Positions 1 to 7,078 of a stretch of 37,125 nucleotides of DNA are shown here, one piece after another. The stretch comes from Nitrospiraceae bacterium UBA2600 (GTDB lineage Bacteria > Nitrospirota > Thermodesulfovibrionia > Thermodesulfovibrionales > Thermodesulfovibrionaceae). Below the pieces are notes generated by a model. That model made no database searches. It saw only the letters and a program-made list of their open reading frames with translations, and was not told the DNA's origin. A program made the translations under genes and the position numbers. Position 1 is the stretch's first letter, and each line of letters begins with the position of its first letter. The stretch is from NCBI GenBank assembly GCA_002339325.1, contig DDKK01000005.1, positions 1 through 37,125 on the forward strand. The letters are read 5' to 3'.

Positions 1-72
1 CTGGGGAGGCAGGATTCGAACCTGCGAATGGCGGATCCAAAATCCGCTGCCTTGCCGCTTGGCGACTCCCCA
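1..72 (-). tRNA. tRNA-Gln (anticodon TTG)
   Basis: Read on the minus strand this is a complete cloverleaf. The 7-bp acceptor stem TGGGGAG/CTCCCCA runs from 72-66 to 8-2, with discriminator G at 1. The anticodon stem GCGGA/TCCGC holds a loop with TTG, and the T arm contains TTCGAAT. CCA is not encoded. It lies just downstream of ispE on the same strand, so it may be cotranscribed. Confidence 0.95.
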
Positions 73-98
73 ATTATACTTATTTTAAAACTCTATTC

Positions 99-944
99 CT
101 AAACTAAAGTCTGGACAACTCTCGTCCAGTATCCGATGAATTCTTTCGAGGCAGCTATTGCTGACTCTTTGCTTTCAAAAACTCCGTATACAGTTGAGCC
201 ACTTCCGCTCATTAGGCTTGCTACTGCCCCAGAACTTAGAAGCTTCCTCTTTAAAAAATCTATCTCCCTGTACTTCTTAACTACTGCTTGCTCAAGGTCA
301 TTCCAAAGACATTTATTATCAATAACTCCTTCACAAAGCTGTTTATACAACAGCCAAATATTATTATTTATCTTTTCATAATTTTCTGTCAATTGACTTT
401 CTGCATCGAATGATTCATATGCCCATCTCGTAGAAATGCTGAAGGAAGGTTTAACAACTAAAAGATGATAAGTCTTTTCAATTTTAAGTGGTGTTATTTT
501 ATCTCCCTTTCCCTCAACAAGGCAGAGTGGAGTATTTAGGAAAAATGGAACATCGCTACCTATTTGCATGGCCAAGTTGTTCAATTCCTCTAAGGTTAGA
601 CTCAATTTCCATAATTCATTTAAAGCTTTCAGAGTGGTTGCGGCATTGGAACTACCCCCTCCTAAGCCAGCGCCTATGGGAATTTCTTTTCTGACGGTTA
701 TCTTTACTCCTTCTTTTATTTGTTTGTACTCTTGTAATAACTTTGCAGCTTTGTAAACAAGATTATTTTCTGTTCTGATTGGATAGTTGCAATGAACCTC
801 TATTGAAGAAGATTTTTCAAATATTAACGTATCGTATAGGTTTACAGTATTGATAAGTGAAACAATGTCATGATATCCGTCAACTCTTTTTTTTAATACG
901 TATAGAGCCCAGTTTATTTTAGCGGGTGACTTAAAGATGAACAT
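99..944 (-). CDS. ispE: 4-diphosphocytidyl-2-C-methyl-D-erythritol kinase
   Basis: IspE phosphorylates CDP-methylerythritol with ATP in the cytoplasmic MEP pathway to isoprenoid precursors. The 281-residue protein has the normal family length. The N-terminal SPAKINWAL contains the conserved Lys9. The glycine-rich GHMP ATP loop PIGAGLGGGSSNAATTL lies near residue 90, followed by IGSDVPFFL with the conserved Asp and a late MSGSGSTVYG GHMP motif. Its ATG shares one base with the stop of the upstream TPR gene (TAATG), so the two are probably translationally coupled. tRNA-Gln follows 27 bp downstream. The assignment is firm. Confidence 0.96.
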   Translation of the reverse strand: MFIFKSPAKINWALYVLKKRVDGYHDIVSLINTVNLYDTLIFEKSSSIEVHCNYPIRTENNLVYKAAKLLQEYKQIKEGVKITVRKEIPIGAGLGGGSSNAATTLKALNELWKLSLTLEELNNLAMQIGSDVPFFLNTPLCLVEGKGDKITPLKIEKTYHLLVVKPSFSISTRWAYESFDAESQLTENYEKINNNIWLLYKQLCEGVIDNKCLWNDLEQAVVKKYREIDFLKRKLLSSGAVASLMSGSGSTVYGVFESKESAIAASKEFIGYWTRVVQTLV

Positions 945-2611
945 TATTTTTTAATCAAAGGCTTTATTTCCTTTATTTTTAACTCAACTCTTTCTTTAAG
1001 TCCTTGTTCCTTTTCATGATATTTAAGTGATTCCTGCCATGCTTCAATGGCTTTTTCATATTGCCCTAAAGATTTGTATATATCTCCAAGGTGTTCAAGA
1101 ATAACAGGGTCATCTTTTACATAACTTATTGCTTCAAGCAGGTATTTTAAAGCCTTTTCTTTATCGCCGAGTTTGAAGTAAACCCATCCAAGACTGTCGA
1201 TGTAATAACCATTCTGAGGTTTTAATTTTATGGCTTTTTCAATTAGAGAAAGAGCTTCTTTAAGGTTTATTCCTCTGTCTGCATAACTATATCCTAAATA
1301 ATTTAAAGCTTCTGCATGGTCAGGTTTAAGTTTTATAACCTTTTTCATCAACTCTTCCACTTTTTCAAACTGATTTAACTTGTCATAGAGAACGCCAGCT
1401 ATGAAATTTATTTCAACGTTGTCGGGAAATTTTTGAAGTCCCCTTTCAACATATTCCTTTGCCTTATTGTAATTTTTCAAATCTATTGCTATCTCGGCAG
1501 CATATACATAAATGTCAGGAACTTCTTCAGAGAATTGTAGAATTTCATCATAGATGCTTAAAGCATCGTTTAATTTTTTTTGCTTTACATAGAGGATGGC
1601 AAGATTTAAAAAGGCATTTACCTGTCTTGGATTTATAGATATTATTTTCCTCAAAAGATTTTCAGCTTCACTGTATTTTTCAGTCTCAAGATAGATGAGT
1701 GATAAGTAATACATCAAATTTAAATCATTTGGATGCCTTGACAAAAGATAACTTAGCTCTTCTACGGCTTTATCATACTGTTTTGTCTGTAAATACAGAA
1801 GGGCAAGTCTTTCTATGATTTGTTCTGATTCGCTTCTTTGTTTTTTTAACGTTTCTAATTGTTCAATTGCTTGGTTGTAGGATTTTTGTGAAAAATATAA
1901 GTTAATTAGCCTTTCTCTTGCAAAAAGATTTGAAGGATTTAGTTGTAGTGCCTTTTTGAAATACGACTCGGCCGACTGAAAATTTCCTGAAAGCTCTTCT
2001 GCTATTCCAATATTTGTGTAAGCAGGCTCATACTCTGGATTTATATCTATAATTTTTTTAAAGGCTTCCTTTGCCTTTTCAAATTCTCTCTTTTCTATGT
2101 ATATAACTCCTATGAAGTGTAAAGCCATAATATTGTCTTCATCTTCGTTGAGAATTTTTAAGAATGTTTCAATCGCTTTATCGAGTTTTCCTGTAGATAA
2201 ATAGAGATTGCCTATTCTTGTTAGGGTTTCAATTCTATTAGGTATTTTATCGAGGATTCTTTCGTAAATGCGTATAGCCTCTTCAGCTTTTTTTTCTTTA
2301 ACATAGATAAAGGCGAGAACTTGAAGGGCTTCTCTGTTTTCAGGAGCTTCTTTCAAAACTTCTTCAATATATTCTTTTGCCTTTTCAGTGTTGTCAGATT
2401 TTAAATAAACATCTGCGAGAAGTACCTTGAGGAGTTTTGAAGATGGGTCACTCTTTAGCGCCTTCTCATAATAATTAATTGCTCTACTGGTATCACCATT
2501 TATTGCAGAGTAGTATCCTGCCATAAAATTAAAATATGGGATATTTTCATCTGCTAAGGCTAATAGGGGGACAATTAAGATGAAAAGTAATATTCCTACA
2601 AATTGTAGCAT
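944..2611 (-). CDS. exported TPR-repeat protein
   Basis: This is a 555-residue protein with an N-terminal hydrophobic signal or anchor segment (about residues 1-20, ending LALADEN). The rest is almost entirely tetratricopeptide repeats, roughly 14, with recurrent A-x-x-x-Y/F and P-x-x-x-x-A spacing, for example residues 30-60 and 430-520. TPRs build a superhelical scaffold for protein contacts, and no catalytic domain is seen. It is the first gene of a unit with ispE, a pairing that does not by itself reveal a function. No clear Shine-Dalgarno precedes the ATG, and the terminator of the small peptide gene lies about 30 bp upstream, so it needs its own promoter or reads through from that gene. 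A role in envelope assembly is only inferred. Confidence 0.85.
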   Translation of the reverse strand: MLQFVGILLFILIVPLLALADENIPYFNFMAGYYSAINGDTSRAINYYEKALKSDPSSKLLKVLLADVYLKSDNTEKAKEYIEEVLKEAPENREALQVLAFIYVKEKKAEEAIRIYERILDKIPNRIETLTRIGNLYLSTGKLDKAIETFLKILNEDEDNIMALHFIGVIYIEKREFEKAKEAFKKIIDINPEYEPAYTNIGIAEELSGNFQSAESYFKKALQLNPSNLFARERLINLYFSQKSYNQAIEQLETLKKQRSESEQIIERLALLYLQTKQYDKAVEELSYLLSRHPNDLNLMYYLSLIYLETEKYSEAENLLRKIISINPRQVNAFLNLAILYVKQKKLNDALSIYDEILQFSEEVPDIYVYAAEIAIDLKNYNKAKEYVERGLQKFPDNVEINFIAGVLYDKLNQFEKVEELMKKVIKLKPDHAEALNYLGYSYADRGINLKEALSLIEKAIKLKPQNGYYIDSLGWVYFKLGDKEKALKYLLEAISYVKDDPVILEHLGDIYKSLGQYEKAIEAWQESLKYHEKEQGLKERVELKIKEIKPLIKK

Positions 2612-2640
2612 ATTGTATTATTGCACAGTATGCTTAAAGA

Positions 2641-2672
2641 AGGAAAGGGGAGAGAAGACTCTCCCCCTTTTG
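2641..2672 (-). terminator. Rho-independent terminator of the micropeptide unit
   Basis: The hairpin has an 8-bp perfect stem, GGGGAGAG (2647-2654) with CTCTCCCC (2659-2666), and an AAGA loop. It is flanked by A and T runs that extend it. On the minus strand it begins 5 bases after the stop of the 19-residue peptide, and a T-rich stretch follows. It could also stop plus-strand transcription weakly. Confidence 0.75.
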
Positions 2673-2676
2673 AGAC

Positions 2677-2736
2677 TTAGCAGGAACTTTTGCATTTGCA
2701 GGTGGGCATGGCCTTTCCTGATATTTTCTTAATCAT
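2677..2736 (-). CDS. 19-residue Cys-rich micropeptide
   Basis: On the minus strand an ATG (2736-2734) opens a 19-codon frame ending in TAA: MIKKISGKAMPTCKCKSSC. A strong Shine-Dalgarno GGGAGGTG lies 4-5 bases upstream. The frame sits in a complete transcription unit: promoter at 2804-2832, structured leader at 2746-2798 and terminator at 2641-2672. The peptide is basic at the N-terminus and ends C-x-C-x(3)-C. This could bind metal, form disulfides or be a core for a ribosomally made modified peptide. No modifying enzyme lies nearby and I recognise no family. The coding claim rests on SD, frame and context, not homology. Confidence 0.65.
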   Translation of the reverse strand: MIKKISGKAMPTCKCKSSC

Positions 2737-2745
2737 GATACACCT

Positions 2746-2798
2746 CCCTTTCATAGGGATATAAACCTCTTCATGAGGTTTTTAGAGCTTCATGCTCT
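2746..2798 (-). ncRNA. 5' leader with three tandem AUGAA-loop hairpins
   Basis: On the minus strand the leader of the micropeptide gene holds three consecutive hairpins with different stems but the same five-base loop ATGAA. They are AGAGC/GCTCT (2798-2784), AAACCTC/GAGGTTT (2781-2763) and CCCT/AGGG (2758-2746). The third stem includes the first bases of the Shine-Dalgarno GGGAGG, so folding it would partly hide the ribosome site. The predicted transcription start falls at or just before the first hairpin. Three unlike stems around one identical loop suggest a loop recognised by something, a decoy for an RNA-binding protein, or RNA stabilisers. I know no described family with this loop. Confidence 0.6.
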
Positions 2799-2803
2799 TT
2801 TAA

Positions 2804-2832
2804 ATTATACAATTTTATCCTCTAATAAGCAA
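2804..2832 (-). promoter_or_regulatory. sigma-70 promoter of the micropeptide unit
   Basis: Read on the minus strand: -35 TTGCTT (2832-2827), a 17-bp spacer, and a perfect -10 TATAAT (2809-2804). The start would be near 2797, at the base of the first AUGAA hairpin, giving a leader of about 60 bases. Confidence 0.7.
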
Positions 2833-2859
2833 ATAGTGTTCAGGAAAGAGTTGAATTTC

Positions 2860-2886
2860 TTGACAATTTAGCAATCATTGTATTAG
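2860..2886 (+). promoter_or_regulatory. candidate promoter of the tRNA-Val/tRNA-Asp pair
   Basis: A perfect TTGACA (2860-2865) is followed after 15 bases by TATTAG (2881-2886), about a dozen bases before the tRNA-Val 5' end. The spacer is short; ATTAGT one base later gives 16. Position and the -35 match make it plausible. Confidence 0.55.
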
Positions 2887-2898
2887 TCTAAAAAATAC

Positions 2899-2971
2899 GG
2901 GCGGATAGCTCAGATGGGAGAGCGCAGCCCTTACAAGGCTGAGGTCACAGGTTCGATACCTGTTCCGCCCA
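2899..2971 (+). tRNA. tRNA-Val (anticodon TAC)
   Basis: The acceptor stem is GGGCGGA (2899-2905) with TCCGCCC (2964-2970) and discriminator A. The anticodon stem CAGCC/GGCTG encloses loop CTTACAA with anticodon TAC. The T arm has GGTTCGATACC. It is followed after 7 bases by tRNA-Asp, so the two are likely cotranscribed. Confidence 0.95.
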
Positions 2972-2978
2972 TGCCAAT

Positions 2979-3053
2979 GGGGTGGTAGTTCAGCACGGTT
3001 AGAACGCTTGCCTGTCACGCAAGAGGCCGCGGGTTCAAGTCCCGTCCACCCCG
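2979..3053 (+). tRNA. tRNA-Asp (anticodon GTC), island integration target
   Basis: The acceptor stem is GGGGTGG (2979-2985) with CCACCCC (3046-3052) and discriminator G. The anticodon stem CTTGC/GCAAG holds loop CTGTCAC with anticodon GTC, and the T arm contains GGTTCAAGTCC. The gene is complete. Its 3' half, from the anticodon loop onward, is repeated exactly at 13964, marking this gene as the attachment site of the island. Confidence 0.96.
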
Positions 3054-3077
3054 TAAATATTTTCAAGGGTTTTCAGA
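3012..3077 (+). repeat. attL: 66-bp direct repeat in the tRNA-Asp 3' half
   Basis: These 66 bases match 13964-14029 without a mismatch. They run from the anticodon loop of tRNA-Asp through its 3' end and 24 bases beyond. The bases just outside the match differ at both ends (3011 and 3078). This is the usual signature of tyrosine-recombinase integration into a tRNA gene, with the integrase beside the intact tRNA copy. Confidence 0.92.
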
Positions 3078-3133
3078 GCCTCTCCATCTACTGGGATAAA
3101 ACACTGTGATAAAAATTGTGATAAACTTTTTTA

Positions 3134-3980
3134 TCAAGTAGTTTTACTGCTTCTTTTTTTATGTGCCTGCGATAGATGAGAATACCTAAGAGTCATGGTC
3201 AAAGTTCTGTGTCCCAATAGTTCTTGAAATGTTTTTAAATCCGTTCCTTTCATAATAAGCTGACTTGCGAAATTTGTGTCTGAGATCATGAAATCTAAAG
3301 TCTCTTATCCCAGCTTTTCTTAGTGACTTGATGAACCTCCGCTTAAACTCTGTCACTCTTTTTCCTGTCTTAGGATTTACAAAAACGTAGTCATTGTCAA
3401 GCCTTCTCTGAGCATACAGCTGTCTGAGCATTTTACTTAGAGTCTCATTAATCGGTATCTTTCTACGATAAATGTTTTTTGTTTTCTCAAGATAGATGAA
3501 ACCGGTTTTGAAATCTATGTTATCCCATTTGAGATTTAGAATTTCTCCTTTACGCATACTGGTATTCAGCGCAGTTACTACAATTGGATATAGTTCTTTG
3601 TCGCAGTTTGACAAAAGTTTTTCAATTTCTTCCTCTGTGAGAAATCTTAATCTGCTGACCTCCCCCTTCAACGGTTTGACTTTTCTTATAGCTTTAAGCT
3701 GTTGCTCATTGACAATCCCCCATTCTTCAGCTTTGGTGAAGGAAGCTTTTATGATGCTTAAGTATCTGTTGCAGGTGGCGACTGAATAGTTCAATTCCAT
3801 AAAGTGATTCTGAACAAGTTCTAATTCTTTTGTTTTTATCTCATCTAATCGTATAATTTTGAACCATTCTGGCAGGACTTTCAAAAAGTACTTCTTAGAT
3901 GCATAATAAGACTGTCTACCTTTACACCACTTTAAATAATGTTGTTCATAGAATTCTGCAGAATTTTCAATTTTGAACAC
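3134..3980 (-). pseudogene. tyrosine recombinase/integrase, frameshifted
   Basis: The reading frame opens at GTG (3980-3978). It has a SAM-like core-binding part (about residues 5-95) and a catalytic domain with Arg143 (TSMRKGEIL), Lys168 (KTKN) and HDLRH (His231, Arg234). Just after HDLRHKF the frame changes. The zero frame stops at 3186-3188 without the last two catalytic motifs. The shifted frame continues FASQLIMKG, ELLGHRT and the Tyr motif LRYSHLSQ, then stops at 3134-3136 after a run of seven A. Dropping one A there would extend it to 3088. The first shift is one extra T at AAA TTT CGC (3267-3275). An in-frame TAG lies upstream of the GTG, and the arm-binding N-terminus typical of many integrases is absent. 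It may be a pseudogene, a sequencing error, or frameshift-controlled. Confidence 0.8.
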
Positions 3981-4013
3981 TTTATTGCTCTATCCCTTGA
4001 TGGGAAGGGGTAT

Positions 4014-4343
4014 ATGTTGAAAATTATAATTGCAGTTTTGTCTTTTTTAATATCGCCTTTGAATAATGCAATTGGAATAGAAAAAATTCATTACTAAAAG
4101 GATTCCCTTTATCAGCATATTGTTGTGCTTGAAGATGTAGCCAAAAAAGAGAGAGAGTCTACTAAAGTAACAATAAGGGAAGGATTTCAGGGTGGAAACT
4201 ACACGGACACTCCAGAAAGGTTCGTTTTTGAATATACCGGAATCTCCTCTGTTGTTGGACAGAGACCCTAAAGTTGCTTTTTTAATCTATCTTTGGATCC
4301 GAATCAAAGCCTCAGTAATTTAATTACAAAAATTGCAAAATAG
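4014..4343 (+). pseudogene. small secreted-protein frame with two in-frame TAA codons
   Basis: After a purine-rich GGGAAGGGG, an ATG at 4014 opens a typical signal peptide (MLKIIIAVLSFLISPLNNA). The same frame then runs 110 codons to a TAG at 4341, broken only by TAA at 4095 and TAA at 4269. The text between the stops reads like protein, for example KVTIREGFQGGNYTDTPERF and later FNLSLDPNQSLSNLITKIAK, with no frame change. I recognise no family. This is most simply a secreted protein killed by nonsense mutations. The remainder of 3981-4688 shows no other gene that I can support. Confidence 0.5.
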
Positions 4344-4529
4344 TCTAGTTAAACTTTGAAGTTGTGGATATAGCGAAAAGAGACTTTTATTTTTAAAAAA
4401 ACAGGAATATGAACGAATTCTAAGATTTTTCTTGACTAATCCATTTTTTCTTTATCAGTATTAAATAATATTTGAATGGTTGTCAACTATTAGATATGAA
4501 AAATCCATGCTGTTAAGTCAGTAGAAGGG

Positions 4530-4545
4530 ACAATACAAATATTGT
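4530..4545. promoter_or_regulatory. candidate ArsR operator, 16-bp perfect palindrome
   Basis: ACAATACAAATATTGT is a perfect inverted repeat (ACAATA/TATTGT with a 4-base centre) in the long region upstream of arsR. AT-rich palindromes of this kind are bound by ArsR/SmtB repressors. It lies about 145 bp before the arsR ATG and no promoter beside it is convincing, so the role is inferred. Confidence 0.35.
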
Positions 4546-4688
4546 TTCATGCTTACTTTATTGTATTTAGAGCATCGGACTATTAGAGCAGTAGTAACAG
4601 GAGAGATTTTTAGGTGAAAAGAAGGTAAACAGCACTTTGCGAAATAGCTTACATTAACAAAGAGAGAGTATTTTCTGTCAAAGAAAAG

Positions 4689-4949
4689 ATGAAAGATGAG
4701 GCTACTATACAGCGAATTGCTGAAACATTTAAAGTTCTCGGAGACCTTACAAGAACAAAGATAATATTTGCATTGTCGCAAGAGGAACTCTGTGTATGCG
4801 ATATTGCCAATCTTCTGGGGACAACGAAGTCTGCAATATCCCATCAGTTGAGAATCCTCAGAAATATGAGGCTTGTGAAATATAAAAAAGAAGGGAAGAT
4901 GGTCTTTTATTCCCTCGATGATGAACATATAAAGAACCTGTTCAATTAG
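4689..4949 (+). CDS. ArsR/SmtB-family metal repressor, C-terminally truncated
   Basis: This 86-residue winged-helix repressor has ELCVCDIA at residues 34-40 (the alpha3 CxC metal site, Cys35/Cys37, as in ArsR/CadC) and recognition helix TKSAISHQLRILRNM. The frame stops at TAG (4947-4949), but the next 13 codons continue the family C-terminus (CLRHIEEE) to a TGA that overlaps the ATPase ATG (ATGA at 4988). Counting the TAG as one residue, Asp78-x-His80-x(10)-His91-x(2)-Glu94 exactly matches the alpha5 metal motif of SmtB/CzrA-type sensors. The TAG therefore removes two alpha5 ligands and the end of the dimer helix. It probably once repressed the ATPase operon until Zn, Cd or Pb bound. No good SD precedes the ATG; upstream in-frame codons back to 4629 offer no better start. 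Confidence 0.85.
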   Translation: MKDEATIQRIAETFKVLGDLTRTKIIFALSQEELCVCDIANLLGTTKSAISHQLRILRNMRLVKYKKEGKMVFYSLDDEHIKNLFN

Positions 4950-4987
4950 TGCTTAAGACATATTGAAGAAGAAGGTTCTGTTTTAAA

Positions 4988-7078
4988 ATGACCAAGTATG
5001 ACAATATAAAGAAACTTAATCTTAAAGTAAAAGGCATTGATTGCGCTACCTGTGCAGAGAAGATACAAAAGGCATTGATGCTTAATAATGGCATTAAAGG
5101 CATCAAGGTATATCTCGGAGCGGAAAAGGTAGATATTCAGTTTGATCCTTCAATAATAAAGGAGCAATCAATTATAGACGCAATTAATAATCTTGGATAC
5201 AAGGTTTTATCAAAAAATGAAGAAGCCTCAAAAAGATTATTCTTTAAAGGTGAGTGGACATTTGATCTAATAAGAATAGGGTTTGTATTTCTCCTGATTG
5301 TGCTAAGTCTTACAGGAATAACAAAAAGGCTTTTACCAATCGATATTTTATCAATAATCGCAAGTGTAGTCGGAGGTTATCCACTTATAAAGCATGCATA
5401 CATAGACTTGAGACAAAAGGCTATTACTGTTAATGTCTTCATGTCTTTGGGTGTTGTTGCTGCTACAGCTATAGGAGAATTTCGTTCTGCTGCAATAATA
5501 GCCTTTTTTATGCTGATTTCAGAATTCATAGATTCCTTTACTATGGAGAAATCAAGAAAAGCCATAAAGGATCTAATCGACATGGCGCCCAAAACAGCAA
5601 GGGTGAAGAGAGGTGACAAAGAAATAGAAATTCCAATTGAAGAAGTAAAGAAAGGGGATATTGTCGTTGTTAAACCAGGAGAAAAAATTCCTGTTGAAGG
5701 AATAATTATTTCAGGCAGAGGCTCAATAAATCAGTCTCCTATTACTGGCGAATCGATACCTGTTGAGAAAAAGGAAGGAGATTTAGTCTATGCAGCAACC
5801 ATTAATCAACTTGGTGTTTTATTTATAAAGGTTACCCATACGGGACAGGACACAACATATGCTCGGATTATAAAGCTTGTTGAAGAGGCTGAAACATCAA
5901 AGGCGCCTGTGCAAAGAATTGCCGATAAGTTTGCAGCATACTTTACTCCTGCAATTTTAGCAATTGCAATCATCACATTTTTAATAACATGGAAAATAAC
6001 AAATGCCATTGCTGTGATTGTTGTTGCCTGTCCATGCACCGTTGCCATAGCAACTCCCCTTGCAGTTATTGCGAGCATGGGAAAGGCTGCAAAGAAGGGT
6101 ATTATCATAAAGGGAGGACGATATCTCGAGGCACTTGCTAAAGTTGATACCTTAGTTGTGGACAAGACAGGGACGGTCACAATAGGAGATCCTGTTGTAA
6201 CTGATATAAAGGGCTTTGCAGAGCATGATGATAAAGAGATAATCTCATGTGCTGCTGGAATGGAGCGATACTCCGAACATCCCCTTGCAAAGGCTATAAT
6301 GAAGAAGGCGATGGAAATGGGAGTTACCATTCCAGAACCAGAGGGTTATAGAGTTGTTCCTGGAATGGGTATAGAAGCAATATTGAATGGCAAAAGGATA
6401 CTCATTGGTAGTAGGGAGATGTTGAAAAGCTCTGATATAACTATTCCAGCAGAGATCGAAAGATATATAAATCAGAAAGAAGAAGAGGGAAAAACAGCCC
6501 TTCTTTTATCCCATGACAATATAGTCTGCGGTGTTATCTGTGTGGCAGACATCATCAGGGAGGGAAGTGTTGAAGCGATAGACTCTTTAAAAAGTCTTGG
6601 CTTTAAAGACATAATTATGCTTACAGGAGATAATCCACTAACAGCAAAGGCAATTGCCACATCCCTCGGAATTGAAAATGTTAGGGCACAACTACTGCCT
6701 GAAGAAAAGCTTAATGCCATAAAAGAATTGGAATTAAGGGGCAGAAAAATCCTTATGGTCGGAGACGGGATAAACGATGCTCCTGCCCTTGCACAGTCCC
6801 ATGTTGGGATAGCAATGGGTGCTGGTGGCTCTGATGCTGCAATAGAGGCATCGGATGTTGTACTAATGAGGGATGATTGGAGACAGATACCTGAGGCAGT
6901 GATGATAGGAAGAAAGACCTTCAGAGTTATAAAGCAAAACCTTGCAATTGGTATAATCTTTAATTTAGTGGGCGTCTCCCTTGCCTCAGTAGGCATCCTC
7001 TCTCCGGTGGCTGCAGCAGTAGCCCATGTAATGCCTGATGTGCTTGTGTTTTTGAATTCATCGAGGTTGTTGAAGTAA
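4988..7078 (+). CDS. P1B-type heavy-metal-transporting ATPase
   Basis: This 696-residue cation pump exports soft or transition metals across the inner membrane. One N-terminal HMA domain carries GIDCATC (Cys19/Cys22). The actuator loop has TGES, the ion-channel helix has Cys348-Pro-Cys350 (VACPCTVAIATP), the phosphorylation motif is Asp392-KTGT, and SEHPLAKA, TGDN and GDGINDAP (592-599) complete the ATP-binding domain. The last helix reads HVMPDVLVFLNSSRLL, which does not match the usual Zn/Cd (DKG) or Cu (MSS) signatures, so metal preference is left open; the adjacent regulator favours Zn/Cd/Pb. Its ATG overlaps the ancestral arsR stop, and its TAA is followed directly by the ATG of the response regulator, so this is one operon. 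Confidence 0.93.
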   Translation: MTKYDNIKKLNLKVKGIDCATCAEKIQKALMLNNGIKGIKVYLGAEKVDIQFDPSIIKEQSIIDAINNLGYKVLSKNEEASKRLFFKGEWTFDLIRIGFVFLLIVLSLTGITKRLLPIDILSIIASVVGGYPLIKHAYIDLRQKAITVNVFMSLGVVAATAIGEFRSAAIIAFFMLISEFIDSFTMEKSRKAIKDLIDMAPKTARVKRGDKEIEIPIEEVKKGDIVVVKPGEKIPVEGIIISGRGSINQSPITGESIPVEKKEGDLVYAATINQLGVLFIKVTHTGQDTTYARIIKLVEEAETSKAPVQRIADKFAAYFTPAILAIAIITFLITWKITNAIAVIVVACPCTVAIATPLAVIASMGKAAKKGIIIKGGRYLEALAKVDTLVVDKTGTVTIGDPVVTDIKGFAEHDDKEIISCAAGMERYSEHPLAKAIMKKAMEMGVTIPEPEGYRVVPGMGIEAILNGKRILIGSREMLKSSDITIPAEIERYINQKEEEGKTALLLSHDNIVCGVICVADIIREGSVEAIDSLKSLGFKDIIMLTGDNPLTAKAIATSLGIENVRAQLLPEEKLNAIKELELRGRKILMVGDGINDAPALAQSHVGIAMGAGGSDAAIEASDVVLMRDDWRQIPEAVMIGRKTFRVIKQNLAIGIIFNLVGVSLASVGILSPVAAAVAHVMPDVLVFLNSSRLLK

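Noticed and set aside
2875..3066. Minus-strand open frame of 63 codons.
   Set aside because: It is the reverse side of tRNA-Val and tRNA-Asp.
4518..4928. Minus-strand open frame of 136 codons opposite arsR.
   Set aside because: Antisense to a well-recognised regulator, with no SD and no family features.
4947..4949. TAG recoding (for example pyrrolysine) as an explanation of the arsR stop.
   Set aside because: TAG ends several normal genes here (trxA, ffh, the MFS pump) and no suppressor tRNA or synthetase is seen. A nonsense mutation is simpler.
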